64,000 bases of DNA from Collinsella sp. AF08-23 (lineage in GTDB: Bacteria; Actinomycetota; Coriobacteriia; Coriobacteriales; Coriobacteriaceae), in assembly GCF_003479805.1 (NCBI RefSeq), contig NZ_QUHV01000008.1:44366-108365 (forward strand), in the 5' to 3' direction. Of the stretch, positions 19,939 to 28,811 are shown in pieces. A program made the position numbers and the translations under genes. Under the pieces are notes generated by a model, which did no database searches, was not told the origin of the DNA, and saw nothing but the letters and a program-made list of their open reading frames with translations. How positions within the stretch are numbered: position 1 is the stretch's first letter; every line of letters begins with the position of its first letter.

Positions 19939-21812
19939 GCGCGCTCACCAACCAAGACGTTATCGGCTTTCAGGGTCGGGCACACACCGCAGCCCGTGCA
20001 GGACTCGCGCGTGCAGTCGGGCGTGGTGACGCCCTCGAGGGAGCGGCGATATTCGCGCAGGAGGAACCCGCGGGACACGCCGGGGCTCACATGCTCCCAG
20101 GGAAGGTGCCAATCGAGCTCGAAAGACTCTTTGGCGAGCGCCCTCAAGTCCATGCCGAGTTCGGCAGCCGCCTCCTCCCAGCGCTCGAGCTCGAACTGTT
20201 CGGTCCACGCGTCGAAGCGCTGGCCGCGCCTCCAGGCGCCTTCGATGAGGGGGGCGATATCACGCCCGCCGCGGCTCATGACCGCCTCGACGAGCGAGGT
20301 AGCGGCGTCATGGCAGTGGATGCGCACGGCACGGTTCTTGACCGAGTGGAACAACAATTGCTGGCGGCGCTTCACCTCTGCGTCGTCGAGCTGCGGGCAC
20401 CACTGGAACGGGGTGTGGGCCTTGGGGATGAACACCGACACCGAGATGGAGACGGAGATGCCGCCACGCTGCTCCTTGGGGACGACCTCGCGCGCGATCT
20501 CGAGCGTGTGGTCGGCGAGCTCGGCGATGGCGACGATATCCTCGTCGGTCTCCCCCGGCAGCCCCATCATGAAGTACAGCTTGATGCGACGCCAGCCGGC
20601 CTCGAAGGCCGCGCGGGTGGCGCGCTCGAGGTCCTCCTCGGTCACGTTCTTGTTGATGATGTCGCGCATGCGCTGACTGCCCGCCTCCGGAGCGAAGGTG
20701 AGACCGCCCTTCTTCTCCCCCGCCACGGCGGCGGCCATGTCGACACCGAAGGAGTCGAGGCGCTGCGACGGCACGGAGATGGAGATGCCGGTATCGCCTA
20801 GTCGCCTGTTTAGGCGGTTCAAGATCTCGGCGCACTTGGAATGGTCGGTAGTGGAGAGGGAGTTGAGGGAGACCTCGTCGTAACCCATATGGGCGAGCCC
20901 GCCCGTCACGGCGGAGACCACCTGGTCGGCGGAGCGCTCGCGCACCGGGCGGTACGTCATGCCGGCCTGGCAGAAGCGGCACCCGCGGGCGCAGCCGCGC
21001 AGCACCTCGACGCACAGGCGGTCCTGGACGATCTGCATGTAGGGGACGACGGCCTGGGGCACGGGGTTGGTGGCGCCGAAGTCCTTGACCACGCGCTTGT
21101 AGACCACGGGCTGCACGTCCTCGCCCTCTCGCGGGACCGTGTAGCCGTGAGGCGAGCAGGGCTCGTCGTGGCGCACCTCGTAGAGGGAGGGGACGTAGAC
21201 GCCGCCGATCTTCGAGAGCTCGCGGAGCATCTCGTGACGGGAGGCACCAGCGTCGCGCAGCTCGCGATGACGCTGACAGAACTCGACGATCTGCTCCTCG
21301 CCCTCGCCGATCATCATGCAGTCGAAAAACGGCGCGAGGGGCTCGGGGTTGTAAACGGACGGTCCGCCGCAGATGACGATGGGGTCGTCCTCGCCGCGGT
21401 CAGCCGCATGCAGCGGAATGCCGGCGAGGTCGAGGCCCTCGAGGTAGTTGGTGCAGGCCATCTCGTGCGGGACGTGGAAGCCCACCACGTCGAAGGATGC
21501 GATGGGCGCCGCGCCCTCAAGTGAGAGCAACGGGATGCCGGCGGCCCGCATCTCATCGGCCATGTCGACCCAAGGGATGTAACCGCGCTCGCAGGAAAGG
21601 CCCTCTGCCTCGTTGAGGTTACGGTACAGGATGGCAATGCCCTGGTTGGGCAGACCAACTTCATAGACATCCGGGTAGATGAGCGCACAGCGGTGCTCGG
21701 CCTCAGGCTTATACAGAGCACCCCATTCGTGGTTGATGTAGCGCGTGGGCTTCTCGACGCGTGCCAAAAGCGGCTCGAGCTCCGAGAAGCGGTTTTCGTA
21801 GGCAACGCGCAC
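19935..21812 (-). CDS. TIGR03960 family B12-binding-domain radical-SAM protein
   Basis: 625-aa iron-sulfur enzyme. The N-terminal half includes a B12-binding-like Rossmann region (ALIYPDVYEVGLPNQGIAIL) and the central part a radical-SAM motif RGCARGCRFCQAGMTYRPVR. The C-terminal part has a SESCTGCGVCP-type cysteine cluster (CTGCGVCPTLK), possibly a second cluster site. The GTG at 21812 follows AGGAG by 8 bases; an open frame continues upstream but lacks a binding site. The substrate is unknown. Confidence 0.88.
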   Translation of the reverse strand: MRVAYENRFSELEPLLARVEKPTRYINHEWGALYKPEAEHRCALIYPDVYEVGLPNQGIAILYRNLNEAEGLSCERGYIPWVDMADEMRAAGIPLLSLEGAAPIASFDVVGFHVPHEMACTNYLEGLDLAGIPLHAADRGEDDPIVICGGPSVYNPEPLAPFFDCMMIGEGEEQIVEFCQRHRELRDAGASRHEMLRELSKIGGVYVPSLYEVRHDEPCSPHGYTVPREGEDVQPVVYKRVVKDFGATNPVPQAVVPYMQIVQDRLCVEVLRGCARGCRFCQAGMTYRPVRERSADQVVSAVTGGLAHMGYDEVSLNSLSTTDHSKCAEILNRLNRRLGDTGISISVPSQRLDSFGVDMAAAVAGEKKGGLTFAPEAGSQRMRDIINKNVTEEDLERATRAAFEAGWRRIKLYFMMGLPGETDEDIVAIAELADHTLEIAREVVPKEQRGGISVSISVSVFIPKAHTPFQWCPQLDDAEVKRRQQLLFHSVKNRAVRIHCHDAATSLVEAVMSRGGRDIAPLIEGAWRRGQRFDAWTEQFELERWEEAAAELGMDLRALAKESFELDWHLPWEHVSPGVSRGFLLREYRRSLEGVTTPDCTRESCTGCGVCPTLKADNVLVGERA

Positions 21813-21861
21813 GGCGATGTCTCCTAACAGGTCGAAACGGATACACGGGTTCCGGTGTGTA

Positions 21862-21892
21862 TCGGGCGTGGGTGCCATTTGGGCACGCCCGA
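21862..21892. repeat. Hairpin upstream of the TIGR03960 gene
   Basis: TCGGGCGTG and CACGCCCGA enclose a smaller GCC/GGC pairing in the gap between the DUF697 gene and the TIGR03960 gene. There is no T-run, so a terminator is not supported. Confidence 0.5.
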
Positions 21893-21914
21893 CCACATCT
21901 CCGGTCGCAGGGGC

Positions 21915-22808
21915 TTACGCCCGCACGGGGTCCTGGCGGGCGACGACAAGGCCCTTCATACGCCCCACGGCTCCAGATACGGCGTCGTTCAAGCGCGAAT
22001 AGTCCACATCGCGCTCGTACAGGATGCAAAGCGCACGGCCGATGCCGTAGGTACCCAGGCCGCCCACCATCGCCTTGACCAAAAAGCTCGCATGCCCTGC
22101 CTGTCTGACCAGCACGCGTGTGCCGGCACGCATCGCCAAAGCCGCCATCAGGATACCGGCGGCTTCATACGCCCGCTCAAATCGCATCGGCTTACCGAAA
22201 ATCGCGGCAAGTTGCAGCATCATGCCCATCTGCGCGACCGTCATGACGGGAAAATCGGCCCCGGGCATGAAGAACAAGGCGCCCGTGGCAAGGTTGCCGA
22301 GCGAAGCGGACGCGATAACGCGATTCGCCGCCGCGATACGCATGAACGGGAAGTTCGCGGCGAACGCACTCTGCTTCTCGGTACGCTCGAGGATCCAACG
22401 CGCGAGCGTATCGAGCAGATACGTCTTATCGGTGGCGGCGATCAGGCCGAGCATGCGTGTGTCATGGCGAATGAACGGAACTTCGACGCTTGATTCCGAA
22501 AGCACCACGACCGGCGCACCACAGACCACAAGCTCCTGCACATGCTCCTGAAGACGCACGCTGCCGCACGAAAGAACAATCGACACGTCGGTGTCATCTT
22601 TGGCCGACGCAGGCGCCTCACCCAGGCGCTCCACGCGCACGAGCGCGGAGGTGGTCTGTGGAACAAACGCCTCCCGGATCGCGTCAATCAGGAACGGAGT
22701 CGCGGTTGCATCAACGAACACCGCGACGCGCACAGAAACATCTGCCTCTCCGCGAACGGAGGCACCGAGCTTGACCGTATTCAAGATCGAATCGATGGGA
22801 ATACCCAT
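21915..22808 (-). CDS. DUF697 (YcjF-like) protein following rodA
   Basis: 297-aa protein of unknown function. The N-terminal ~140 residues resemble a Rossmann-like fold without clear GTPase motifs. The C-terminal ~150 residues match the DUF697/YcjF pattern with hydrophobic helices (SLGNLATGALFFMPGADFPV, MTVAQMGMMLQLAAIFGKPM) and a GGLGTYGIGRAL segment, suggesting membrane association. It follows rodA by 36 bases and precedes the radical-SAM pair. Family assignment rests on the C-terminal pattern; the role in wall growth is only inferred from position. Confidence 0.65.
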   Translation of the reverse strand: MGIPIDSILNTVKLGASVRGEADVSVRVAVFVDATATPFLIDAIREAFVPQTTSALVRVERLGEAPASAKDDTDVSIVLSCGSVRLQEHVQELVVCGAPVVVLSESSVEVPFIRHDTRMLGLIAATDKTYLLDTLARWILERTEKQSAFAANFPFMRIAAANRVIASASLGNLATGALFFMPGADFPVMTVAQMGMMLQLAAIFGKPMRFERAYEAAGILMAALAMRAGTRVLVRQAGHASFLVKAMVGGLGTYGIGRALCILYERDVDYSRLNDAVSGAVGRMKGLVVARQDPVRA

Positions 22809-22844
22809 AGAAACCTACTTTCTTTCAGCGGCAAAAGTCCGAAG

Positions 22845-24035
22845 CTAACGGGCCTTGCCGCGTGAGCGCCAGATGGACTGGACGATGCCGAACGCGGCGC
22901 ACTGCATCAGCATGGACGATGAGCCGAAGCTGATGAAGGGCAAGGGAATGCCGGTGATGGGCATGAGCCCAATGCACATCCCCACCTCCTCCAAGAGCTG
23001 AAACGTCCACATGCCCACGATGCCGATGCAGGCAAGTTGCAAGAACAATGAATCCGACTGATGGGCGATGCGAATGGTGCCGAAGATGAGCAAGGCGAAG
23101 AACGCAAGCAGGACGAGCGCCCCCGCGAAGCCGAACACCTCGGAGAGCAGGGCGAAGATGAAATCGGTATGCGCCTCGGGCAAAAAACCCGCGCCGGATT
23201 GCGAGGCGTTGCCGATGCCCTTGCCAAAGAAGCCCCCCGAACCCACGGCGATCATCGATTGCAAGAGGTTATACCCAGACTGGCTCGTATCGGATTCCGG
23301 ATTGATGAACACCAGCAGGCGATTCATCTGATACTGCTTGAGCAGCACGTCCTTGCCGAGCATGCTATCGAGAACCGAGTCGAGCGCGAGCAAAAGCGAA
23401 ACGGCTCCGACCAATAGAGCAATCGTGCAAAGCCCCCACTCTTTCTTCGGTCCACTCATCATGATGATGCACGCCCCGGAGAAGAACACGACCAAACCAC
23501 TGCCCAAGTCGCCGGCGACGACGGCGGCCCCAAAGGGTATGGCGAGCATGCCGCAGAGCTTAGCGTACTCGCGCACGCTGTCGATACGCCCGTTGTACTG
23601 CGCACCGAGGGACGCCATGAAAAAGATCGTGATGATCTTGGCGAGCTCGACCGGCTGGAAGGTCAACCCAATGAGCGGAATCTTGATCCAACCCGTCATG
23701 CCTTTGGCGTTGTACGACAAGCCGGGGATATAGGGGCTGAACAGCACGATGAGGTCGACCACGAGCAAGATGGTGGTCATGCCCGCCAGGCCGGAAAAGT
23801 CCGAACGCCAGCAGAGGAACGCGAGGATGGCACCCAAGCCGATGCCCACCAATTGGCGCGTAAACGACGCTTCGGCGATGGTGAGCGATGCGGTCCAAAT
23901 CACGAGTGAGCCATACGCCAGCAGGCAAAGCCATGCAACCAGTACGGGGACATTGACCTTTTGACGAAAGCCGCCCCTATCGGAGCTCATGTGCTTATTA
24001 ACACGCGAAAGGGAATCGAGGGCCAAAAGAATCAC
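22845..24035 (-). CDS. rodA: RodA (SEDS peptidoglycan glycosyltransferase)
   Basis: 396-aa polytopic SEDS protein that polymerises lipid II during elongation in partnership with the class B PBP encoded just upstream. About ten membrane spans are visible. Hallmarks include GIGNASQSGAGFLPEAHTDF and the C-terminal PITGIPLPFISFGSSSML. The GTG at 24035, directly after the mrdA stop, is the coupled start; the ATG at 23990 (MSSDRGGF) is an alternative but has no binding site. Confidence 0.93.
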   Translation of the reverse strand: MILLALDSLSRVNKHMSSDRGGFRQKVNVPVLVAWLCLLAYGSLVIWTASLTIAEASFTRQLVGIGLGAILAFLCWRSDFSGLAGMTTILLVVDLIVLFSPYIPGLSYNAKGMTGWIKIPLIGLTFQPVELAKIITIFFMASLGAQYNGRIDSVREYAKLCGMLAIPFGAAVVAGDLGSGLVVFFSGACIIMMSGPKKEWGLCTIALLVGAVSLLLALDSVLDSMLGKDVLLKQYQMNRLLVFINPESDTSQSGYNLLQSMIAVGSGGFFGKGIGNASQSGAGFLPEAHTDFIFALLSEVFGFAGALVLLAFFALLIFGTIRIAHQSDSLFLQLACIGIVGMWTFQLLEEVGMCIGLMPITGIPLPFISFGSSSMLMQCAAFGIVQSIWRSRGKAR

Positions 24036-26090
24036 CTACCTCGTGCTGTCGCCGGCCGTGTAGGCGGCGTCGTCGGGGGAATCGTACAGGGCTCCCAAGA
24101 CTGTGCGAACGGCCGGCATGGCACACGTCGAGCCAAATCCACCACGCTCAAGCATCGCGCACACCACGTACTTGGGATCGTCGAAGGGGGCATACGCGAT
24201 GAACCAGCCGTATGGATCCTCGCCGTCCTTCTCGCCCGTGCCGGACTTGCCGGCGACCTGGACGGGAAGGTTGGTGAAGTGGGCGGCGGTCACCGCGGAT
24301 TCCTCATAAATCATCGAATGGACGCCGCGGTACGCCACATCCAGCGCCCCGGCCGTCGAGATCTCGGCCGTCAGCCGCTTCTTTGGCTCATACGTGTACG
24401 CATCGCCCTCGCCGTCGCGCGCGACGGCGGAGAGCAGGACATGGGGGGTCCACTCCACGCCACCCATGGCGAGACCACAGTACGCGGTGGCCATCTGCAG
24501 CGGAGTGACGAGGATATCGCCCTGGCCAATGGCGATGTTGGTCATATCACCGGCGTTCCATGCACGCTGGTCGGCACTCCAATCCTTGCGGTACTCCTCT
24601 TTCCAAGCAGAATCGGGCACACGCCCCTCGGCTTCGGAGGGGAGGTCGATACCCGTCTTGGCACCAAGACCCCAGCGGCGGTACATTTCCTGCAGGCCCT
24701 CTGGATTTTTCTCACTGTAGAAGAAGTTCTTGCCCAGATCGTAAAAGACCACGTCACACGAATCGCGGATTCCCGTCTCAAGGTTGCGCGTGCCATGGCC
24801 TGTCTCGAGCCAGCACTTCTTGCCCCATGCCTCGCCCAAGCCGGTCCACCAGCCGGTGCAATTGGAAGACATGTCGGCCGTGTACACGCCGTACTCCATG
24901 CCCGCAAGCGAGGTAAAGGGCTTGATGGTGGAGGCTGACATATACAAACCGCCAATTACACGGTTGAGCAGCGGATGATCGCCCTCGTCGTCATTCAGCT
25001 CATTCCATGTATCTGATGACACGCCACCGACGAACACCGAGGGATCGAAGGTAGGGGCACTCGCGAGCCCCAAGATCTCGCCGTTCGTGCAATCCATGCA
25101 CACGCACGCCCCACACGTGGGCTCATAGCCGGTCTGCTCGGCGACTTCCATACCGAGCTTGAGGCCCTCCTCACACGCACGCTGGATCTTAAGATCGATG
25201 GTGAGCTTGATGTCGCTGCCTGCCTTTGCCGGCACGGCGCCCGCCTGCCCGGTAACGTTGCCATCGGCATCGACCTTGACCGTCTGTTCGCCGCGAATGC
25301 CCTGCAGCAGGCTCTCGTAATAATACTCAACACCCGCCTGCCCCACGATGTCGCCCGACTGGTAATCGATGGAGCCGGCTCGCACCTCATCCGAAAGGTT
25401 CTCCTGCGCATCGAGCTGCTCTTGCGTGACTGTTCCGGTGTAGCCCACCACGTGACATGCGAGCGTACCGTTGGGATACGAACGCTCGGTGCGCTCCGCC
25501 ACGCTCACACCGGGAAACTGATCGATGTGCTCAACGACGTAGGCAATAGTGGAACGACGAACGTCGCTCGCGATGGTGTGGGGGCTCTGGGCACCCTCGG
25601 TGTTGTCCTGGATGTTGCGGAGTACGGCCATATAGGGCATGCCCAGCACGTTGGCAAGATGACGAACGACCACCGTGTTCTCGGCAAGATCGCGATACGC
25701 CACAAGCGCAAGCGAAGCGCGATTGTCCACAATGGCCTCACCGTTGCGATCGAGGATGCGTCCGCGCGGAGCGGGCGTGGTAACCGTGCGCGTCTGATTT
25801 TGCTCCGCGAGCTTGTCATAATGGTCGGCGGAGACCATCTGCATGCTCCACAGCTTGGCGATGATAGCGGCGAAAACCGCACCGACACCCGCGGTGAGCA
25901 GTTTGAAGCGTCCATTCGACTTCGTGCCGGACGTACTGCCCTCACCCTCGGTGGCGCGCGGTCGGGTACCGTTGGCGGTATCAAAGGTGAACTTACCGGA
26001 ATAGCCCTTGAGGAAGAGCAGCGATCCAATGATGGCGACGACGAGGATAACGCCGGCGATGATAACGATGAGCTGCGCGTCCATACTCAT
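24036..26090 (-). CDS. mrdA: Penicillin-binding protein 2 (class B PBP)
   Basis: 684-aa transpeptidase of the elongasome. There are two hydrophobic segments near residues 7-27 and 63-80, so the N-terminus may span the membrane twice. The PBP dimerisation domain begins near 100 (RGRILDRNG). The active-site STIK is at 387-390 and the KSGTG motif near residue 620. It is adjacent to rodA and mreD. Length and motifs fit PBP2; the extra N-terminal span is uncommon in E. coli MrdA. Confidence 0.92.
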   Translation of the reverse strand: MSMDAQLIVIIAGVILVVAIIGSLLFLKGYSGKFTFDTANGTRPRATEGEGSTSGTKSNGRFKLLTAGVGAVFAAIIAKLWSMQMVSADHYDKLAEQNQTRTVTTPAPRGRILDRNGEAIVDNRASLALVAYRDLAENTVVVRHLANVLGMPYMAVLRNIQDNTEGAQSPHTIASDVRRSTIAYVVEHIDQFPGVSVAERTERSYPNGTLACHVVGYTGTVTQEQLDAQENLSDEVRAGSIDYQSGDIVGQAGVEYYYESLLQGIRGEQTVKVDADGNVTGQAGAVPAKAGSDIKLTIDLKIQRACEEGLKLGMEVAEQTGYEPTCGACVCMDCTNGEILGLASAPTFDPSVFVGGVSSDTWNELNDDEGDHPLLNRVIGGLYMSASTIKPFTSLAGMEYGVYTADMSSNCTGWWTGLGEAWGKKCWLETGHGTRNLETGIRDSCDVVFYDLGKNFFYSEKNPEGLQEMYRRWGLGAKTGIDLPSEAEGRVPDSAWKEEYRKDWSADQRAWNAGDMTNIAIGQGDILVTPLQMATAYCGLAMGGVEWTPHVLLSAVARDGEGDAYTYEPKKRLTAEISTAGALDVAYRGVHSMIYEESAVTAAHFTNLPVQVAGKSGTGEKDGEDPYGWFIAYAPFDDPKYVVCAMLERGGFGSTCAMPAVRTVLGALYDSPDDAAYTAGDSTR

Positions 26091-26660
26091 CTACCTCAAG
26101 CTCTTATAGCGCTTGCCGGCGTACGACAGGCCGCGTGCACCACGTCCGCCTTTGCCGTGGCCGCCGGACGACCGGCCCCCGAGCATAAGGAAGGGCACGC
26201 ACGCGAGGAGATCAAGCACGCTGGAGACCATACCCTCCACGCCAATGGAGAGGAGTAGATTGGTCTCGACGCCCATGAGGAACAGGCCGAGCGCGTACAC
26301 GACGTTCACCACGACGACGGCCAGGACGACGGCGCGGATCGTCTCCATGCCAAAGCCCGAAGACAAACCGCGCGACATGAGAGCAACAGCGTATCCCGTG
26401 ATTGCCAAGAGCAGCGCCATGAAACCGATGGGAGACGAGGTTGTCAGGTCATAGAAGAGACCGGAAAAGAAACCTATGTACACAAGCGAACGGGAATCTC
26501 CCGAAATCGCCAGTGAGACCGTGAGCGCGAGCATGAAATTGAACCGTCCCCCAAACAGGGAGACCTGCGGGGCGATGGCGAGGTGAAGCACGGCGCAGGC
26601 GGCGATCGTGGCGATGAGGGCCGAGCGCGTGCGACCCGAGTTGTTGAGTTCGAGTGCCAT
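26091..26660 (-). CDS. mreD: Rod shape-determining protein MreD
   Basis: 189-aa integral membrane protein with four to five hydrophobic segments, located between mreC and mrdA as expected for MreD. The sequence YIGFFSGLFYDLTTSSPIG matches the family's G-xx-DL pattern. A basic Gly/Arg-rich C-terminus (about 165-189) faces the cytoplasm. It starts at ATG 26660 with GGGGAGG upstream. Confidence 0.9.
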   Translation of the reverse strand: MALELNNSGRTRSALIATIAACAVLHLAIAPQVSLFGGRFNFMLALTVSLAISGDSRSLVYIGFFSGLFYDLTTSSPIGFMALLLAITGYAVALMSRGLSSGFGMETIRAVVLAVVVVNVVYALGLFLMGVETNLLLSIGVEGMVSSVLDLLACVPFLMLGGRSSGGHGKGGRGARGLSYAGKRYKSLR

Positions 26661-26669
26661 ATCCCTCCC

Positions 26670-27644
26670 CTATTCCGTCGTATTCGAAGATTCGGATTCG
26701 GAATCTCCAGAGTCCTGGCCATCGGAGGAGTCCGAGCCGCCTTGGGGTGAAGCGTTCGCAGTGGCGACGTCGTCCTCCGACGCGATCTGGTCCTCGCCAA
26801 CCGACGTGATGACCAAGACCTCCTCGTTGTTTTCCGCCGAAGAAAGCGCACGTACCACGATGGTGTAGTACACCGCATTGGCATCGCGATCGATGGACGC
26901 AACGGTGCCGAGAGGCAGCCCTTTGGGGAACGTGCCGCCAATGCCCGACGTGATGATGATGTCACCGGTGGACACCTCGGCGTCGGCGACCACATACTGC
27001 AGCCGAAGCGTACCATCGGCCTGGCCCTGCAACATACCCTGGGCACGAGAGCTTTGGATCATGGCAGAGATCCCCGACTGCTCATCGGTAATGAGCCGGA
27101 CTGTGGAGGTGTTTGCGGAGACCTCGATGATCTGACCGATCACCCCGCCGGAGCTGCAGACGGGCATTCCCACTTCAAAGCCTGAGTTAGAACCTTTGTC
27201 GATCACGACCGCATTGCTCCATGCGTCGCCGGTGGACCCGATGATACGAGCCGCCGTAGACTCAAGGCTGTACGTGGACTGGAGGCCGACGAGCTTTTCC
27301 AGACGCTCTGCCGTCTCTTGAGCCTCGGAAAGTTCAGCGATTCTTGCAGTGAGCTCCTCATTTTGCTTCTTGAGTTCAGAGAGCGTGTCGGAGGAAGCAG
27401 TCGCGTTTTGCGTGATATTGCCAAGGGCGTTGAAGGGAGAGGCGATGGCGCTGCCGAGCATGCGCACGGGAGAAGTGACCGTCATCGCGGCGCCACGAAG
27501 CGCATGGATGGGGCCCTCGCTGCCCTCACGCAGGTAAAACGTAAGCAAGAGGAGCGAGATGACGCATAAAACAATCAACGGGCGACCACCCGTTGATTGT
27601 CGTGAGCTATGTACATTTGAGGAGTACTTGGGTTTATGTGCCAC
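26670..27644 (-). CDS. mreC: Rod shape-determining protein MreC
   Basis: 324-aa protein: N-terminal membrane span (about 21-40), coiled coil (about 85-120, LSELKKQNEELTARIAELSE), then the beta-barrel MreC domain with GSTGDAWSNAVVIDKGSNSG and GGVIGQIIEV. It organises the wall-synthesis complex on the outer face of the membrane. An acidic Ser/Asp-rich tail ends the protein. The start is GTG at 27644 behind AAGGGTGG. Confidence 0.92.
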   Translation of the reverse strand: MAHKPKYSSNVHSSRQSTGGRPLIVLCVISLLLLTFYLREGSEGPIHALRGAAMTVTSPVRMLGSAIASPFNALGNITQNATASSDTLSELKKQNEELTARIAELSEAQETAERLEKLVGLQSTYSLESTAARIIGSTGDAWSNAVVIDKGSNSGFEVGMPVCSSGGVIGQIIEVSANTSTVRLITDEQSGISAMIQSSRAQGMLQGQADGTLRLQYVVADAEVSTGDIIITSGIGGTFPKGLPLGTVASIDRDANAVYYTIVVRALSSAENNEEVLVITSVGEDQIASEDDVATANASPQGGSDSSDGQDSGDSESESSNTTE

Positions 27645-27664
27645 AAGCCACCCTTTCCTTGCAA

Positions 27665-28708
27665 CTAGGCGTTGCTTTGAACAAAACCGCCATCAAATGC
27701 GTTGGCCTCGAGGACGCGGGCACAGCCGTTCACGACGTTGTCGAGGGCTGTGGGGCTCACGTTAACCGCGACGCCGGTCTCGTCACGCAGACGCACGTCG
27801 AGACCGCGGAGCATGGCACCGCCACCCGTGAGCAGGATGCCGTAGTACATAAGGTCCGAGGCGAGATCAGGCGGCGTGGCGTCAAGCGCGTCCTTAACGG
27901 CCTTAGTCATCTCGTCGAGCGGCTTGTTGAGCGCGCGGCGGATCTCTTCGCTCTCAATACGGACCGTCTTGGGAAGACCGCTGATGACATCGCGGCCATT
28001 GACCTCGACATCGAGCTCGTCTTTAAGCGGGACGGCGGAACCGACCTTGATCTTGATGTCCTCTGCGGTACGCTCGCCGATAGCGAGATTATAGGCGTCG
28101 CGGACGTGTTGCAAGATAGCCTGGTCGAACTCGTCACCGGCGATGCGGATAGATTGGGAGACAACGATGCCGCCCATGGCGATGACGGCGACCTCGGTGG
28201 TACCACCGCCGATATCGATGACCATGGAACCCGTAGGCTCCTCGACGGGCAAATCGGCGCCGATGGCGGCAGCCATAGGCTCTTCGATAAGATACGCCTG
28301 ACGGGCACCGGCCTGGATGGTCGCCTCAAAGACAGCGCGCTTCTCGACAGAGGTGACGCCCGAGGGGACGCACACGACCACGCGGGGGCGCGGAGTCCAG
28401 GGGTAGCGCTTTTCACTCGCCTTGTCGATGAAGTAGCGCAGCATGGCCTCGGTCACATCGAAGTCGGCAATGACACCATCCTTGAGCGGACGGACTGCCA
28501 CGATGTTACCGGGGGTACGACCGAGCATGCGCTTCGCCTCGATACCGACGGCGAGAATACGCTCATCGTTCTTATCGATGGCAACCACGGAAGGCTCGCG
28601 GATGACGATGCCCTTGCCACGCACCGAGACGAGCGTGTTGGCCGTACCGAGGTCGATCGCCAGATCCCCGTCGTACTGACCGAAAAACATGTCCATCAAA
28701 GAAAACAA
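27665..28708 (-). CDS. mreB: Rod shape-determining protein MreB
   Basis: 347-aa actin-like ATPase. Phosphate-1 DLAIDLGTANTLV, the VCVPSGVTSVEKRAV segment, phosphate-2 SMVIDIGGGTTEVAV and the adenosine motif LTGGGAMLRGLD are all visible. The TTG at 28708 lies 5 bases after AGGAG, whereas the in-frame ATGs at 28696 and 28690 are 17 and more bases away; the TTG is therefore preferred. It heads mreB-mreC-mreD-mrdA-rodA. Confidence 0.93.
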   Translation of the reverse strand: MFSLMDMFFGQYDGDLAIDLGTANTLVSVRGKGIVIREPSVVAIDKNDERILAVGIEAKRMLGRTPGNIVAVRPLKDGVIADFDVTEAMLRYFIDKASEKRYPWTPRPRVVVCVPSGVTSVEKRAVFEATIQAGARQAYLIEEPMAAAIGADLPVEEPTGSMVIDIGGGTTEVAVIAMGGIVVSQSIRIAGDEFDQAILQHVRDAYNLAIGERTAEDIKIKVGSAVPLKDELDVEVNGRDVISGLPKTVRIESEEIRRALNKPLDEMTKAVKDALDATPPDLASDLMYYGILLTGGGAMLRGLDVRLRDETGVAVNVSPTALDNVVNGCARVLEANAFDGGFVQSNA

Positions 28709-28740
28709 GTCTGCTCCTACGTCAAACCCTTGCGTGCACG

Positions 28741-28800
28741 TATGGCAAAAGTGTACCGTGCGTCCCCATCCGCCACGAGACGTGCATGAGGAACGCACGG
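28741..28800. repeat. Inverted repeat in the mreB leader region
   Basis: CCGTGCGTCCCC and GGAACGCACGG with about 25 bases between them form a hairpin in the gap upstream of mreB. It may be the terminator of the TPR gene or part of an mreB leader; no T-run decides it. Confidence 0.4.
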
Positions 28801-28811
28801 CTTACACACTT

